NCBI GenBank assembly: GCA_902476265.1
Contig: CABSCP010000004.1
Location: forward strand, 1 to 64,000
DNA: 64,000 nt
Source: an uncultured Lachnospiraceae bacterium
GTDB lineage: Bacteria; Bacillota; Clostridia; Lachnospirales; Lachnospiraceae
Direction of reading: 5' to 3'
The translations under genes and the position numbers were made by a program. Positions within the stretch are counted from its first letter, which is position 1. Each line of letters starts with the position of its first letter. Under the pieces are notes generated by a model, which was not told the DNA's origin, searched no databases, and saw only the letters and a program-made list of their open reading frames with translations. Of this stretch, positions 8,731 to 16,461 are shown piece after piece.

Positions 8731-8795
8731 AATATACCTAAAATAGTTTTTTGTACGCATTTTATCCTCATCTGCCATTTTTCGGCACCAACTGT
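8731..8795 (-). promoter_or_regulatory. RiPP operon promoter with LytTR-type direct repeat
   Basis: On the minus strand ACAGTTGGT (8795-8787) and GCAGATGAG (8775-8767) form a direct repeat with half-sites starting 20 bp apart. A TATATT -10-like box lies at 8736-8731, 30 bp further on, with no good -35. About 20 of the first 28 positions match the box upstream of the LytTR regulator gene at 11131-11159, including the spacer GCC-A-rich segment. This is the layout expected of an AgrA/VirR-like activated promoter. Binding is inferred. Confidence 0.6.
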
Positions 8796-8932
8796 CATGT
8801 TTTCAGAATACGATCTCGTTATGGTTCAGTTCCATCCCTATCAACACGGTTCTGGCAATTAAGCAGATATCCATTTAAAAAGCCCTCCAAATAATAGAAA
8901 ATACACCTTTTGCTTTTTATGGAAACATAAAT

Positions 8933-8967
8933 AAAAAAAGACGGTACATACAACTCACCATCTTTTT
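8933..8967 (-). terminator. intrinsic terminator of the two-component operon
   Basis: On the minus strand AAAAAGATGGT pairs with ACCGTCTTTTT (one G-U pair) around an 11-nt loop, followed by TTTTTTT. It lies just past the kinase gene and the 11-codon mini-ORF, and separates that operon from the RiPP promoter. Confidence 0.85.
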
Positions 8968-8991
8968 CTTAAACTCAGCAACAAATCAGAC

Positions 8992-9027
8992 TTAAAGTTC
9001 CACCGCACTGTTTTTCCATTCATTCAT
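8992..9027 (-). CDS. possible 11-residue mini-ORF after the kinase
   Basis: Right after the kinase stop comes a perfect AAGGAGG, 8 nt before an ATG that opens only 11 codons (MNEWKNSAVEL). In agr-like operons a 40-50 residue pheromone precursor often sits at this place. The peptide may be the remnant of such a gene or a very short signal. No downstream frame gives a typical cyclic-lactone tail, and there is no agrB-like protease in the window. Translation is unproven. Confidence 0.3.
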   Translation of the reverse strand: MNEWKNSAVEL

Positions 9028-9039
9028 TTCATTTCCTCC

Positions 9040-10338
9040 TTACCCCCCAATCATCAGCTGCACCTGAAATACTTGGTTCTCATACGACACATGCAGCAAC
9101 CCATTGTTCTTTTCTACAAGTTCCTTCACATTTTCTAATCCCCATCCATGAGCTCCCTCCCCTTCTTTTGTGGATAGCAATTTCCCCTTTTTCTTCATAG
9201 GTTCCGTCAGATAACTGTTTTCCAATGCCAATACAAACATTTCGTTCCTCATATGAAGTTTCAGATTCACAAAGCGTTCCTGCCGTCTACATTTCTCCGC
9301 TGCCTCAAACGCGTTATCCAGTAAATTCCCCAGTATGGTAAAGAGCTCATATTCTGCAATCGGTATTTTCGTGATGTCCACATCCACGCAAAACCGAATT
9401 TCATTTTCCTCAGCTCTCACCTTTGCATTACCAATCAAAAAATCAATGCATCCATGACCTGTCCACACCTCGCTCTTTTGTCTGCGTCTACCAGCCTCCA
9501 GTCTTTTTTCAATATAAGCGGTTCCTTCCTCCCATTTTTCTTCTTTTAGACACTCCAGCAAATATGCCAAATCATACTTATGGTCATGATAGATTTTCCG
9601 GTTATTCTCCTGTTCCCGTCGCAACAGCTCATAGTCCGTTTTCAGCTGCCTTTCTTTGGAAAGATACATCCGGTTTACTTTCTCGCTCAGGCGGTATCGT
9701 GTATAGAACGATGTTAAAAGCAGCGTCAGATACAGACAGACAAGTATCAATATATTCAAAACTAAACTATCCATTCGAAAAGAATCTCGAATGATCACAA
9801 ACAGATAAATCGTTAATCCCATTTCTCCCAGCCCGCACCAAAAAAACAGGTATCCTCTTTTCCGAAAGACAACTGTTAAAGCCTTTTTGACCCAGCCGTT
9901 CCCATAAAAACAACTCAGAAATAACCAAACAAGCATCAGACATTTTATGATACCGGCCCCAAATTCCGGCACATTATTTACCGCCGCTATGCCTTCTCCA
10001 CTAATCATACCGCAAATCAGCAAGGCCGGCATTTTCAGCAATGTGATTGACCAGTTCACAAAAAAACTCCAGCAAACGGCTTGGATCAGAGAACCTCCAA
10101 ACCACAACCAAAGCCAAAAAGCCTCCGGTACAAGAAGCAGTAAGGTGGAAGATGTCGAAATAATGGAGAACTTTTTATCATATATGTTCACTGCAAACAG
10201 AAGTACCAGAAAAACCACCAACAACACTTCCGCCCATTTTTTCCTGCAGTGATCCTCACCGCTGCATCTGGCATACAGTCCGATCCCAATCCCCAGCTGC
10301 AAAAACGATTCCACTCCTGCGATCATCCAGAACATCAT
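9040..10338 (-). CDS. GHKL sensor histidine kinase (AgrC-like)
   Basis: A membrane sensor kinase of 432 residues with six to seven N-terminal TM helices (about 1-210), a coiled linker, the phospho-acceptor region IYHDHKYDLAYLL, and a C-terminal GHKL ATPase domain with N-box NLLDNAFEAAEKC and a glycine motif HGWGLENV. I use the ATG behind GGAGGGAACAG, which gives an ATGA overlap with the stop of the response regulator gene. The architecture matches AgrC/BlpH-type peptide sensors that signal to LytTR regulators. No autoinducer gene is present nearby, so the RiPP at 3.3-3.6 kb is a plausible ligand. Confidence 0.85.
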   Translation of the reverse strand: MMFWMIAGVESFLQLGIGIGLYARCSGEDHCRKKWAEVLLVVFLVLLFAVNIYDKKFSIISTSSTLLLLVPEAFWLWLWFGGSLIQAVCWSFFVNWSITLLKMPALLICGMISGEGIAAVNNVPEFGAGIIKCLMLVWLFLSCFYGNGWVKKALTVVFRKRGYLFFWCGLGEMGLTIYLFVIIRDSFRMDSLVLNILILVCLYLTLLLTSFYTRYRLSEKVNRMYLSKERQLKTDYELLRREQENNRKIYHDHKYDLAYLLECLKEEKWEEGTAYIEKRLEAGRRRQKSEVWTGHGCIDFLIGNAKVRAEENEIRFCVDVDITKIPIAEYELFTILGNLLDNAFEAAEKCRRQERFVNLKLHMRNEMFVLALENSYLTEPMKKKGKLLSTKEGEGAHGWGLENVKELVEKNNGLLHVSYENQVFQVQLMIGG

Positions 10339-11054
10339 GGTTTCTGTTCCCTCCAATAGGCAAATATCTCTTCTCTCACCTCACGCTGGCGTGGGCGGCT
10401 CACAGCAAGAGTGATCCCGTCCCTCATATATACTCCATCCCTTTTACAGTTCTGAACATGCAGGATATTGATGATACATCCCTTATCAATATAGATGAAT
10501 TCTGCTGAATGGAGCACTTCAAATATCTCACGCAGTGTTTTTCGCTCTCTGCTTTTCCCTCCTCGATGTACGATAACAATATCCTTTTTATCCTTTTGTA
10601 TGTAAAAAATATTCCGGTACAAGATTTTTTCGATTCTGTTCTCCGTTTCCACCTCGTAGGTTCTCTGGTCAATCAGATCCAATTTGGGTAAGAGGGCCTG
10701 AAAAGCCATCGGCAGTTTTTCCTCCAGCATGACCTTGGGAATATATCGGAAGGCGTTCACTTCATATGCTTCTATCGCATATTCTACATGGTTTGTCACA
10801 TAGATGATAATCGGTTCCATATAGATCATCCGGATTTTCCTGGCCATGTCCAGCCCTGACATTTCTTCCATTTCCACATCCAGCAAAAATAGATCATAAT
10901 ATTTTTTATGCAAAAGTGCATCCAATAAAGCGCTGCTTTTTGAAAATTGGCTGACTTCATATGGCTTGGAATTCTCCATAAAATATTGTTTTGTAATATG
11001 ATCCATTCTGGAACGATCCTGATCCGAATCATCCAGAATTGCTATTCTGACCAT
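10335..11054 (-). CDS. LytTR-family response regulator (AgrA-like)
   Basis: This 239-residue protein has an N-terminal receiver domain with acidic residues D8-D9, phospho-acceptor Asp59 in LFLLDVEM and a conserved Lys in the IPK segment. A C-terminal LytTR DNA-binding domain spans about 140-239. It is translated together with the kinase through a 4-bp overlap. LytTR regulators bind pairs of 9-bp direct repeats near one DNA face. Such a repeat lies in front of this gene and another in front of the RiPP operon, suggesting autoregulation and control of the RiPP genes. Confidence 0.88.
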   Translation of the reverse strand: MVRIAILDDSDQDRSRMDHITKQYFMENSKPYEVSQFSKSSALLDALLHKKYYDLFLLDVEMEEMSGLDMARKIRMIYMEPIIIYVTNHVEYAIEAYEVNAFRYIPKVMLEEKLPMAFQALLPKLDLIDQRTYEVETENRIEKILYRNIFYIQKDKKDIVIVHRGGKSRERKTLREIFEVLHSAEFIYIDKGCIINILHVQNCKRDGVYMRDGITLAVSRPRQREVREEIFAYWREQKP

Positions 11055-11092
11055 TCTCTGCTCCTATCAGTAGCTTTATCAAGTATTATTTT

Positions 11093-11159
11093 ATTATATC
11101 ATAAAACAGGGCATCCGTATTTATTTTGGCTCAAGCTGTCAATTTTTGGCGCTAATTGT
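11093..11159 (-). promoter_or_regulatory. two-component operon promoter with LytTR-type direct repeat
   Basis: On the minus strand ACAATTAGC (11159-11151) and ACAGCTTGA (11139-11131) repeat with a 20-bp start-to-start distance. A perfect TATAAT lies at 11098-11093, 32 bp after the repeat, and no consensus -35 is seen. Spacing and spacer sequence nearly match the RiPP promoter box. The regulator start codon lies 39 bp further on. Confidence 0.62.
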
Positions 11160-11296
11160 GAGCTCTTCCAGAAAGTTCCGATAACGCATCAGTTAATTGA
11201 TCAGACTCCGAATCCGTTAAATCTACCAAAACCATAATATCAATATCTGAATCTTCAATACTGTTTTAATAAATCAGACAGAATCTCTCTTTTACG
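11152..11296 (-). pseudogene. remnant of a MNT-type nucleotidyltransferase
   Basis: Two short frames recall the N-terminus of a minimal nucleotidyltransferase. REILSDLLKQY comes first, overlapping the permease stop, and then in another frame comes IEDSDIDIMVLVDLTDSE running to a TAG. The part that should carry the GSxxRG catalytic motif is missing between them, so an internal deletion with a frameshift is likely. Intact relatives are antitoxins of HEPN/MNT modules. No HEPN partner is seen. The LytTR box starts inside the last codons. Confidence 0.45.
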
Positions 11297-12014
11297 CAAC
11301 CTGTTTTGGAAAAAGTAAATACCGTTTCAGTAAAATAAAAATCCACGCAAGCGATAGCAGGAATGCCGGAAGCATATAGAACAATGCGTTTTCCGACATG
11401 GCTTTTCCAATCCAGAAGGAAGGCAGCGGCGATAGCACATATTGCACATTGCCCTTGATAAAGAACGGAACAACCACACCGAAAATGACGAGTACGGACA
11501 ACTTTGTCACCGCCATACCTACCAGCTTATTTGACGAAATCGTTACAATTAACAGCGCAATCATAATGCCCTGTAAGGTTCCTCCTGCTGCAAGCAGCAC
11601 AATGTCAGAAAAGGTATGCGGGGCCAGCTTGAAAACAGGCAGAAGAACAGCAGTCACCAAGAATGCCGCTGCGGAAGGAATCCCGAAACGCGCAGTCAAA
11701 TATCCCAGTTTTCCCAATGGCGTAATGAAAAGATACTTTGCCGTTTTTTCATCATTTTCTTCTAATGCAACCATTGCTGATACAAAGCAAAACATAGTGG
11801 GCGACAGCATGGCAAAAGACACGTCTATCAGTACATAATAAGGGGAAAGGACTGCCGGTACCTGAAACCAGTCCGTCAAAGCACTTTCTAAAAAAGGGAT
11901 GCCAAACCGAAACAGAAGTCCTGCAAGAATTGGCACAAGGCAAGCGGCAAACAGCATCATATCCCGCCGCATGGATAGCAGCATTTGGTAAAAACTTAAC
12001 CGGACAGCTCTCAT
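11292..12014 (-). CDS. ABC-2 type permease subunit (second)
   Basis: A membrane protein of 240 residues with about six TM helices, beginning MRAVRLSFYQMLLSMRRDMM. I start it at the ATG that overlaps the preceding stop codon (ATGA); the longer open frame upstream runs through the previous gene. It forms a transporter with the adjacent permease and ATPase. The substrate is unknown. The three genes sit behind a TetR-family repressor, so a drug or toxic-compound exporter is the likely role (inference). Confidence 0.82.
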   Translation of the reverse strand: MRAVRLSFYQMLLSMRRDMMLFAACLVPILAGLLFRFGIPFLESALTDWFQVPAVLSPYYVLIDVSFAMLSPTMFCFVSAMVALEENDEKTAKYLFITPLGKLGYLTARFGIPSAAAFLVTAVLLPVFKLAPHTFSDIVLLAAGGTLQGIMIALLIVTISSNKLVGMAVTKLSVLVIFGVVVPFFIKGNVQYVLSPLPSFWIGKAMSENALFYMLPAFLLSLAWIFILLKRYLLFPKQVA

Positions 12015-12691
12015 AGCTTCACGCCTCCCGTACTTCCCCACATTTTCCGGACACAACCTTTTGTAAAAACGGATAAAATTACGGTCATGATTAATACAAT
12101 AACAATTCCTGCTGCGGACGGAGTGTGACCTGAAATCATATTCATACAAACATTAAAAGGATAAGATCGAAGCCAAACCGGAGTGATTTTAAATAAGTGC
12201 AATATTGCGGGAACGAAGCAAATAATCTCCATCGGTACCGTCCATAAAATAAACTGATTCAGACTGCTTATTTTCGTCGCAATCATAATCCCGCAGAGGG
12301 TAAAGATCGTACCGGATATCGCCGTGCCAAGCAGAACGACCGGCAAATGATTTCCTCCGGCGGCTAACTCCAATACGGCGGCGACAACTACCGAAATAAC
12401 TGACAATGAACCGACTTTGGCAATGATGTATTCCATTGGCCGAACCGGAGAAACCGCAAAGGCACATGGCGTATGCTGGCTTTTTTCCAAAAGGACAATG
12501 GCTCCCATAAAGAACAGTCCCATCGCCGACGGGTCAGAAAAAATTAAAGCGGCAGCGGTTTTTTCTTTCCAACCTTCCGGAACAGCGAAAAGAATAATCG
12601 TGTAGATTCCGGTTATCACAGCATACAAAAAGTAAAAGCCATATTTTGCCTGAAACCGGATATCCCATAAAAACAAACTGCCTAATCTCAT
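12011..12691 (-). CDS. ABC-2 type permease subunit (first)
   Basis: A membrane protein of 226 residues with about six TM helices, starting MRLGSLFLWDIRFQAKYG, which resembles fluoroquinolone-type export permeases. It overlaps both neighbours by 4 bp (ATGA junctions), so the three transporter genes are translationally coupled. It is expected to form a heterodimeric membrane channel with the second permease. Regulation is probably through the TetR gene upstream. Confidence 0.82.
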   Translation of the reverse strand: MRLGSLFLWDIRFQAKYGFYFLYAVITGIYTIILFAVPEGWKEKTAAALIFSDPSAMGLFFMGAIVLLEKSQHTPCAFAVSPVRPMEYIIAKVGSLSVISVVVAAVLELAAGGNHLPVVLLGTAISGTIFTLCGIMIATKISSLNQFILWTVPMEIICFVPAILHLFKITPVWLRSYPFNVCMNMISGHTPSAAGIVIVLIMTVILSVFTKGCVRKMWGSTGGVKL

Positions 12692-13533
12692 AACAGTGTC
12701 CTCCCGGTAATATCCATAAAAATGTCATTCAGTGTCGGTTCGCTGCTATGAATGGATTGCAGACGGTTTTCCGCAATCAGTTTTTTCAACTGTTCATCGG
12801 CAGACAGCCGGTCAAGAGGACAGCTGGCGCTCTGCTCCCCATTTTCAATCCATGTATAATCTACGGTTGCCGCGCCCTTTGACATAATCAGGTTGTGCGG
12901 GCTGTCAAGCGCGCATATTTTCCCATTTACAATAAATGCTACTCTGTCACAGAGTTCGGCTGCGTCCTGCATGTTATGGGTTGTCAGAAGAATGGTTTTC
13001 CCTTTTGCCTGTTCCTCTAAAATCATATCTTTCATCATACGGCTGTTGGCGGGGTCAAGTCCGCTGGTCGGTTCGTCAAGGCAGAGTAACGAAGGGTCAT
13101 GCAGCAATGCTTTTACAAAATTCAACCGCGCTTTCATGCCTTTAGAATAATCAGATACTCGCTTGTCGGCATCATGTTCTAATCCTACCCTTTCCAAAAG
13201 GGGTTCCATCGGACGCGGCTTTTTTTCATATAATGACGAAAAAAACCGCAGATTTTCTTTTGCAGTCAATTTCTCATACATGGTTGAAAATTCAAAATCC
13301 ACTCCGATATCCTCATAAAAGTGCTTTGTACGCTCCTTACACTCAATGCCGTTTACCCTGGCGGAGCCCTGATAGGTAGTTAACATCCCGATCAGCACTT
13401 TTTGCAATGTGCTTTTGCCGGCCCCTGACGGTCCCAAAAAACCAAAGATTTCACCTGTAGAAACCGAAAAGCTCATATCAGAAATAAAAGGCTGTCTCGT
13501 ATAACTGAACGAAAGATGACTGACTTGTATCAT
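12688..13533 (-). CDS. ABC transporter ATP-binding protein
   Basis: A 281-residue ATPase with Walker A GPSGAGKS near 34-41, signature YSKGMKARL, Walker B LLCLDEPTSGLDP and switch His in TTHNMQDA. The C-terminal extension is typical of DrrA/CcmA-type ABC-2 ATPases. The ribosome site AAGGAGG precedes the ATG. It is the first gene of a three-gene transporter operon and lies just downstream of a palindrome that probably binds the adjacent TetR protein. Confidence 0.9.
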   Translation of the reverse strand: MIQVSHLSFSYTRQPFISDMSFSVSTGEIFGFLGPSGAGKSTLQKVLIGMLTTYQGSARVNGIECKERTKHFYEDIGVDFEFSTMYEKLTAKENLRFFSSLYEKKPRPMEPLLERVGLEHDADKRVSDYSKGMKARLNFVKALLHDPSLLCLDEPTSGLDPANSRMMKDMILEEQAKGKTILLTTHNMQDAAELCDRVAFIVNGKICALDSPHNLIMSKGAATVDYTWIENGEQSASCPLDRLSADEQLKKLIAENRLQSIHSSEPTLNDIFMDITGRTLL

Positions 13534-13553
13534 ATATTCCTCCTTGTACTATA

Positions 13554-13578
13554 TGACTATATCATATTAAATAGTCAA
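13554..13578 (-). promoter_or_regulatory. palindromic operator over the ABC operon promoter
   Basis: TGACTAT-N10-ATAGTCA (13554-13577) overlaps a TTGACT -35 (13578-13573, minus strand). A related half-site ATAGTCA recurs at 14241-14247 beside the -10 of the tetR gene. This is the expected arrangement for TetR control of both units. Confidence 0.6.
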
Positions 13579-13593
13579 ATAACAGCTTGTTTT

Positions 13594-13616
13594 AAGTCCG
13601 GCCGTCAGCCGGACTT
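13594..13616 (-). terminator. hairpin after the tetR gene
   Basis: AAGTCCGGC and GCCGGACTT form a 9-bp stem with a 5-nt loop, 2 nt past the TetR stop codon. The minus-strand tail is not U-rich, so termination would be weak. Confidence 0.45.
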
Positions 13617-13617
13617 T

Positions 13618-14217
13618 TCAGATAACCTGTAAAACAATCCCATAAATCAAAGCGCGCAATGCCGCATCATATTGTTCTTCGCCAATCTCTGTTTTATGTA
13701 ACGTTGCAAAATAGATTGCATGGAATGCAGCGCTGATCACTTTTATGTCCACTTCTTTTTTCACGGGAAGCAGCGCAAGTATTTTTTCAATCGCATTGGC
13801 ATCATCCTGATAATGCGCCTCCACGATTTCCGGCGGCAGCTTACGCACCAGCAATTCCACTTCGCCTAAATCAAGCAGCTTCAAGATCAGCATTTTCTCT
13901 GTCATTTTATAGAAATCAAAAATGATATCGGTAAGTTTTTCTGCTGAAAACTCGGTATTGTTAATATCAGAAATGACCCGATACAGCTCCTGATTGACGA
14001 TCTCCTGCTGTTCCTGAATCACATCAAACAAAAGCAACTCTTTGGATTTATAAAAGAGATAGAACGTTCCTTTGGGAATATTGACCCGCTTCACGATTTC
14101 ATCAACCGTCGTATGCCGAACACCATACTGTGCCAGGCATTTTGCCGCTTCTTCCTTCAGCCGTTTCTTAATATACTCTTTTTCCTGTTCTGAATAGCTC
14201 TTTGGCAATGCGCTCAC
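13618..14217 (-). CDS. TetR-family transcriptional regulator
   Basis: This 199-residue protein has an N-terminal helix-turn-helix (about 12-60) with the family pattern CLAQYGVRHTTVDEIVKRV and IPKGTFYLFYKSKELLL, followed by a helical ligand-binding domain. It has its own strong promoter and precedes the three-gene ABC exporter in the same direction. The shared ATAGTCA half-sites in both promoters suggest that it represses itself and the exporter until a ligand binds. Ligand unknown. Confidence 0.88.
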   Translation of the reverse strand: MSALPKSYSEQEKEYIKKRLKEEAAKCLAQYGVRHTTVDEIVKRVNIPKGTFYLFYKSKELLLFDVIQEQQEIVNQELYRVISDINNTEFSAEKLTDIIFDFYKMTEKMLILKLLDLGEVELLVRKLPPEIVEAHYQDDANAIEKILALLPVKKEVDIKVISAAFHAIYFATLHKTEIGEEQYDAALRALIYGIVLQVI

Positions 14218-14240
14218 CTCTTTTGACCAAAATCGTTCAT

Positions 14241-14275
14241 ATAGTCATTATAGATGTGTCCTCTCTGTTTGTCAA
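14241..14275 (-). promoter_or_regulatory. tetR promoter
   Basis: The minus strand shows TTGACA (14275-14270), a 17-bp spacer and TATAAT (14252-14247): a consensus sigma-A promoter. The -10 is directly followed by the operator half-site TGACTAT (14247-14241), consistent with autorepression. Confidence 0.8.
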
Positions 14276-14279
14276 GCAG

Positions 14280-15398
14280 CTATTCATCCCGTTCCGGAAT
14301 TGGCACAAACTCAAAAAATTCCATTCTTCCCTGCTCTTCCCTGTATTCCTTTTCCCTGACACAGTCGCCATACTTTTTTTCCAGCAGATAATCTTCCCAG
14401 CCGTTTTCCTCCAGCCCCAGCCAGCAGATGCTGTAGCGCTTTTCCACCGTATCCAGCACAACGGTCTTGATGGTTCCAAAACCATCCTTATAGAAATGGG
14501 CGCTCATCCCTTTCGGATAATCTTCCAGGAAAAAGCGGCGCAGTTCCTCTTCCTCCCGAACTTCCTTTTCCCGGGCAAAATGGTCCAGCGCCTGATATCT
14601 GACGATGGAATTTCGCATTCCGGCCGGCTCCTTTTCCCTGAATTCCGGTATTGCGATGTGGTTGGTTCCGCACAGATACTGCTCTCCATCCTCCGGTGTG
14701 ATATATTTCCAGGCCTTTTCCCCGTCCATGGTCTCAAACAGAACACCATGTCCCTTTGCATCTGCCAGATAAAGGTTGATGTTGTAAGCGATAGGCATAG
14801 CGGCCGCCCGCTTCAGGGCCTCCGCTACATCCGCGCAGTTTTCCAGCAGGCCGCGGATCACCGCCCAGAACTGTAGTCCTTTTATCTTGGGCGCTCTCAT
14901 AAAGGGCATATTTCCCACCGGAAATCCGCAGGAGGACATGGACACCGCAAGACCTTTTTCATTGATTCCCTCACATCTGCCGAATTCCACAATTGTGCCC
15001 GACAGATGGGCGTATCTGCCTTTGGGCGCGGTACGGCAGAGTTTTAAATCCTCTCCTTCTACGGAATATTCATAGTTTCTGATGATCCTGGCATGTCCGT
15101 CCGCCGTTTTATTTCCGGTCAAAATGAGCCCGGAGCACCGGGGCAGGAGGTATGTCATCCATGAAAATGCGATGTTTTCAACGGGAATCCCGGTCACTTC
15201 CGAAAAACCCGCCACTTCCTCCGTTATACCCGGGCACCAGGCTTCATACAGCCGGAATGCCTCCTCAAATATTTCTTTTGAAAAATTCTCCGGCGCAGGA
15301 AAAGACATTTTTTCCGCTCCCGGACAACGCCCCATCTGCCTGCCGATCTCCCGGCTTGTTCCTTCCAGTTCCTGATAATATACTGCTTGTTTTCCCAT
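14280..15398 (-). CDS. C45-family Ntn hydrolase / acyltransferase-like protein
   Basis: A 372-residue protein similar to acyl-CoA:6-aminopenicillanic acid acyltransferase and related linear-amide Ntn hydrolases. The likely nucleophile is Cys88 in the LPRCSG motif, followed by the family block GHARIIRNYEYS. In family members the Cys becomes N-terminal after self-cleavage; here 87 residues precede it. I start at the ATG preceded by AAAGGTGGAC, 30 nt inside the longest frame. It lies 82 nt downstream of the ATP-grasp gene in the same direction and could be the last gene of that cluster, trimming or transferring an acyl group. It may equally be an independent amide hydrolase. Confidence 0.75.
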   Translation of the reverse strand: MGKQAVYYQELEGTSREIGRQMGRCPGAEKMSFPAPENFSKEIFEEAFRLYEAWCPGITEEVAGFSEVTGIPVENIAFSWMTYLLPRCSGLILTGNKTADGHARIIRNYEYSVEGEDLKLCRTAPKGRYAHLSGTIVEFGRCEGINEKGLAVSMSSCGFPVGNMPFMRAPKIKGLQFWAVIRGLLENCADVAEALKRAAAMPIAYNINLYLADAKGHGVLFETMDGEKAWKYITPEDGEQYLCGTNHIAIPEFREKEPAGMRNSIVRYQALDHFAREKEVREEEELRRFFLEDYPKGMSAHFYKDGFGTIKTVVLDTVEKRYSICWLGLEENGWEDYLLEKKYGDCVREKEYREEQGRMEFFEFVPIPERDE

Positions 15399-15480
15399 AA
15401 TAGTGTCCACCTTTTCTGATTGATGCATCCATATTACAGGAAAGTAAAAATTAAATCCCGACCTTATCTGTCTTCTTTTG

Positions 15481-16461
15481 TCAGATTTCCAGCTTTCTCA
15501 CAATCTCATCCGAATATTTCATCATACACATCCCGGCCTCATAAGCGTCCACCGCCGGCCGATTCTCCCGCCCCGCCAGATTTTGAGCAATGAGAGCCGG
15601 AAAATTCACGCCACAGTGATAAGCGTGGGGATAACCGCCGCCGAACCTGGGATTGATTTCCGAAATGTAATAGTTCCCCTCCACCCGGAAAATATCCATA
15701 TCCACAGGTCCTGCCAACTGCAGGGTGTCCGCCGTTTTTTCGATGAGGGCAAACAGACTGTCATCCTTTACGGATACCGATTTTTCCGTTTCCCCGGCCC
15801 GCATCCGCACTTTTTTCTTGATAAAAACGGAAGCCGGCTTATGGGAAATCAAATCCACATAAAGATCCGCTCCGAATTCCTCTCCCTCCGCAAACTGCTG
15901 GATCAGCAGTTCCTCTTCACTGTGACGGCAGAGCGCTTCCAAAAGTTCTCTGTCCGCCACCTTATTGATGCCCACGCTGCCGCATCCTTTTACAGGCTTC
16001 ACAAAAACAGGGAACCGCATAGTTCCTGCTTTCTGTGCATTGTCAAATGCATCGATTCCGATACAGGTAGGAAGAACCGGAAGGCCGTTGTGCACCAGAT
16101 GTTCATAAAACAGATATTTATCCCGGCACAGCGCTACCGTTTCAGCCGCGGAAACGATAGCCATAATTCCTTCCGCTTCAAACATCGCCCTGTTTTGGGA
16201 CAGCAGATCCAGTTCGTCTTCAAACAGCGGCAGAATCCCATCCACCTTTTCCTGCCTGCAGATTTCCAAAATCCGGTCCAAATAGCCCGGCTCCGTCATT
16301 CTGGGCACCAGATAATAAGCATCCGCTTCATAAAGCGCCGGGGCCCAGGGGCTGCAGTCCGTCACCACCACTCTGCCGCCCTCCGGCAGCGCCGAAAACG
16401 TTTCTTTGAAAAAACGCACCAGCTTATTTCTAGTGCCGCAGCTTAAAATCAAAATCGTCAT
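15481..16461 (-). CDS. ATP-grasp domain protein (carbamoyl-phosphate-synthase-like ligase)
   Basis: A 326-residue ATP-grasp enzyme. An N-terminal Rossmann-like part (about 1-110) is followed by the ATP-grasp fold with FPVFVKPVKGCGSVGI and the metal-binding end EINPRFGGGYP. Such enzymes join a carboxylate to an amine through an acyl-phosphate. The start overlaps the preceding decarboxylase stop by 4 bp. Together with the aminotransferase and decarboxylase it suggests coupling of an amino acid or amine to a sugar or peptide acceptor. Substrates cannot be read from sequence. Confidence 0.82.
   Translation of the reverse strand: MTILILSCGTRNKLVRFFKETFSALPEGGRVVVTDCSPWAPALYEADAYYLVPRMTEPGYLDRILEICRQEKVDGILPLFEDELDLLSQNRAMFEAEGIMAIVSAAETVALCRDKYLFYEHLVHNGLPVLPTCIGIDAFDNAQKAGTMRFPVFVKPVKGCGSVGINKVADRELLEALCRHSEEELLIQQFAEGEEFGADLYVDLISHKPASVFIKKKVRMRAGETEKSVSVKDDSLFALIEKTADTLQLAGPVDMDIFRVEGNYYISEINPRFGGGYPHAYHCGVNFPALIAQNLAGRENRPAVDAYEAGMCMMKYSDEIVRKLEI

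Noticed and set aside
13594..13616. Strong terminator for tetR
   Set aside because: The stem is good but the minus-strand tail lacks a U-run, so it is reported only at low confidence.
15478..16446. A 322-codon plus-strand open frame
   Set aside because: It mirrors the ATP-grasp gene exactly and has shadow composition.
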